This document shows positions 30,946 through 31,376 of a stretch of 31,376 bases of DNA, one piece after another. Positions within the stretch are counted from its first letter, which is position 1; each line of letters begins with the position of its first letter. Source of the stretch: Flavobacteriales bacterium UBA1993 (GTDB lineage Bacteria > Bacteroidota > Bacteroidia > Flavobacteriales_G > Salibacteraceae); contig DDCZ01000057.1 in assembly GCA_002336485.1 (NCBI GenBank), positions 1 through 31,376 of the forward strand, read 5' to 3'. Below the pieces are notes generated by a model. It was not told where the DNA came from. It made no database searches and saw only the letters and a list, made by a program, of their open reading frames with translations. The translations under genes and the position numbers were made by a program.

Positions 30946-31376
30946 TTGATTAGCCTAAATAACATATCGGTATCCTTCAGCGGAAATGACCTTTTTAAGA
31001 ACATTTCTCTCGTAATTAATGAGCGTGATCGTATCGGGCTGGTGGGTAAAAACGGGGTAGGGAAAAGTACTCTTCTGAAAATCATACTCGGATTTCAAGA
31101 GCCCGATGGCGGGGTAGTCGTTATTCCAGATGGTCGAAACATCGGCTACCTTCCTCAGGAGATGGTCTTCGAGGGCACTCAAACCATTTGGACCGAAACA
31201 AAGAAGGCGTTCAAAGAACTGAATGACCTGAAGGATCGCGAGGAGCAAATTCAAAGGGAGTTGCTTGAGCGCACCGACTACGAATCTGATTCTTACCAAA
31301 AAATCATTGAGGAGCTTGGTAATATCCACATTCGACTAGAGATAATTGATGATGGTAAAGGCGAGCAGAAAGCAGA
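30946..31376 (+). CDS. ABC-F family ATP-binding protein, N-terminal part (partial)
   Basis: The frame runs from 30946 to the window edge, 143 residues. It begins ISLNNISVSFSGNDLFKNIS (after the TTG-coded Met), has the Walker A motif GLVGKNGVGKST, and then GYLPQEMVFEGTQTIW with the Q-loop, which is the normal start of a soluble ABC-F ATPase (Uup/EttA/VmlR-type). These proteins carry two ATPase domains and act on the ribosome. The second domain lies beyond the window, so the subgroup cannot be fixed. A region rich in charged residues (about 75-120) may be an insertion helix. TTG at 30946 is the best start; there is no ATG upstream, and TTG at 30937 is an alternative. Confidence 0.9.
   Translation, partial: MISLNNISVSFSGNDLFKNISLVINERDRIGLVGKNGVGKSTLLKIILGFQEPDGGVVVIPDGRNIGYLPQEMVFEGTQTIWTETKKAFKELNDLKDREEQIQRELLERTDYESDSYQKIIEELGNIHIRLEIIDDGKGEQKA

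Noticed and set aside
30955..31329. A 124-codon open frame on the minus strand at the window end
   Set aside because: It lies fully antisense to a clear ABC-F N-terminus with Walker A, and its own translation resembles no protein family.
1..31376. CRISPR array, tRNA/rRNA genes, insertion sequences, prophage or integrative element
   Set aside because: Reading the intergenic regions by eye I saw no spaced repeats, cloverleaf sequences, transposase or integrase motifs. A tRNA or ncRNA scan was not possible here, but the gaps are short and mostly explained by promoters and starts.

Overview
The window is a gene-dense chromosomal segment of a member of the Bacteroidota, most likely a Flavobacteriales-type or related environmental bacterium. 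The evidence is two secreted proteins ending in type IX secretion system (T9SS) type A sorting domains, SprB-like repeats in one of them, a DUF3667 protein, a long RluA protein with the Bacteroidota-style N-terminal extension, weak Shine-Dalgarno signals, and several exact matches to the Bacteroidota -7 promoter element TAnnTTTG just upstream of genes. No tRNA, rRNA, CRISPR array, insertion sequence or phage gene was seen. Most of the window is housekeeping and envelope functions.

Layout. 1-3371 (+): the tail of a LuxR-type regulator, a secreted S41 peptidase and a long RluA-type pseudouridine synthase. 3400-5240 (-): a small type II secretion/type IV pilus-like unit (prepilin, small membrane protein, PilC/GspF), in which the prepilin and the membrane protein overlap abnormally. 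5604-6281 (+): a LuxR-family regulator whose receiver domain has lost its phosphorylation residues. 6342-8139 (-): a class I/II aminotransferase and a DUF1573 protein, separated by a strong intrinsic terminator. 8335-10953 (+): valyl-tRNA synthetase.

10957-13197 (-): an envelope operon (DUF3667, YdcF-like, YafK/DpaA-like L,D-transpeptidase fold) with tightly overlapping starts and stops. It diverges from 13243-17220 (+), a glycosyltransferase plus the complete four-enzyme set for GDP-D-glycero-alpha-D-manno-heptose (hddA, gmhA, hddC, gmhB). The two operons appear to be driven by -7 elements that share a TA. 17241-18065 (+): an exported MORN-like repeat protein. 18066-18515 (-): an SRPBCC protein. 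18645-20455 (+): mnmA and a lipoprotein. 20452-24580 (-): a secreted transglutaminase-like protein and oligopeptidase B. 24667-26955 (-): a LamG/SprB-repeat T9SS protein. 27040-30893 (+): a transaldolase, an atypical Nramp-family transporter and a second T9SS protein. 30946-end (+): the 5' part of an ABC-F ATPase.

No complete, obviously new system is visible. The best leads are the Nramp homologue without the canonical metal-site motif, the uncharacterised Cys-containing N-terminal half of the RluA protein, the pseudo-receiver regulator beside the disturbed pilin locus, the GmhB with a reduced zinc loop, and the overlapping divergent promoters of the heptose and envelope operons.
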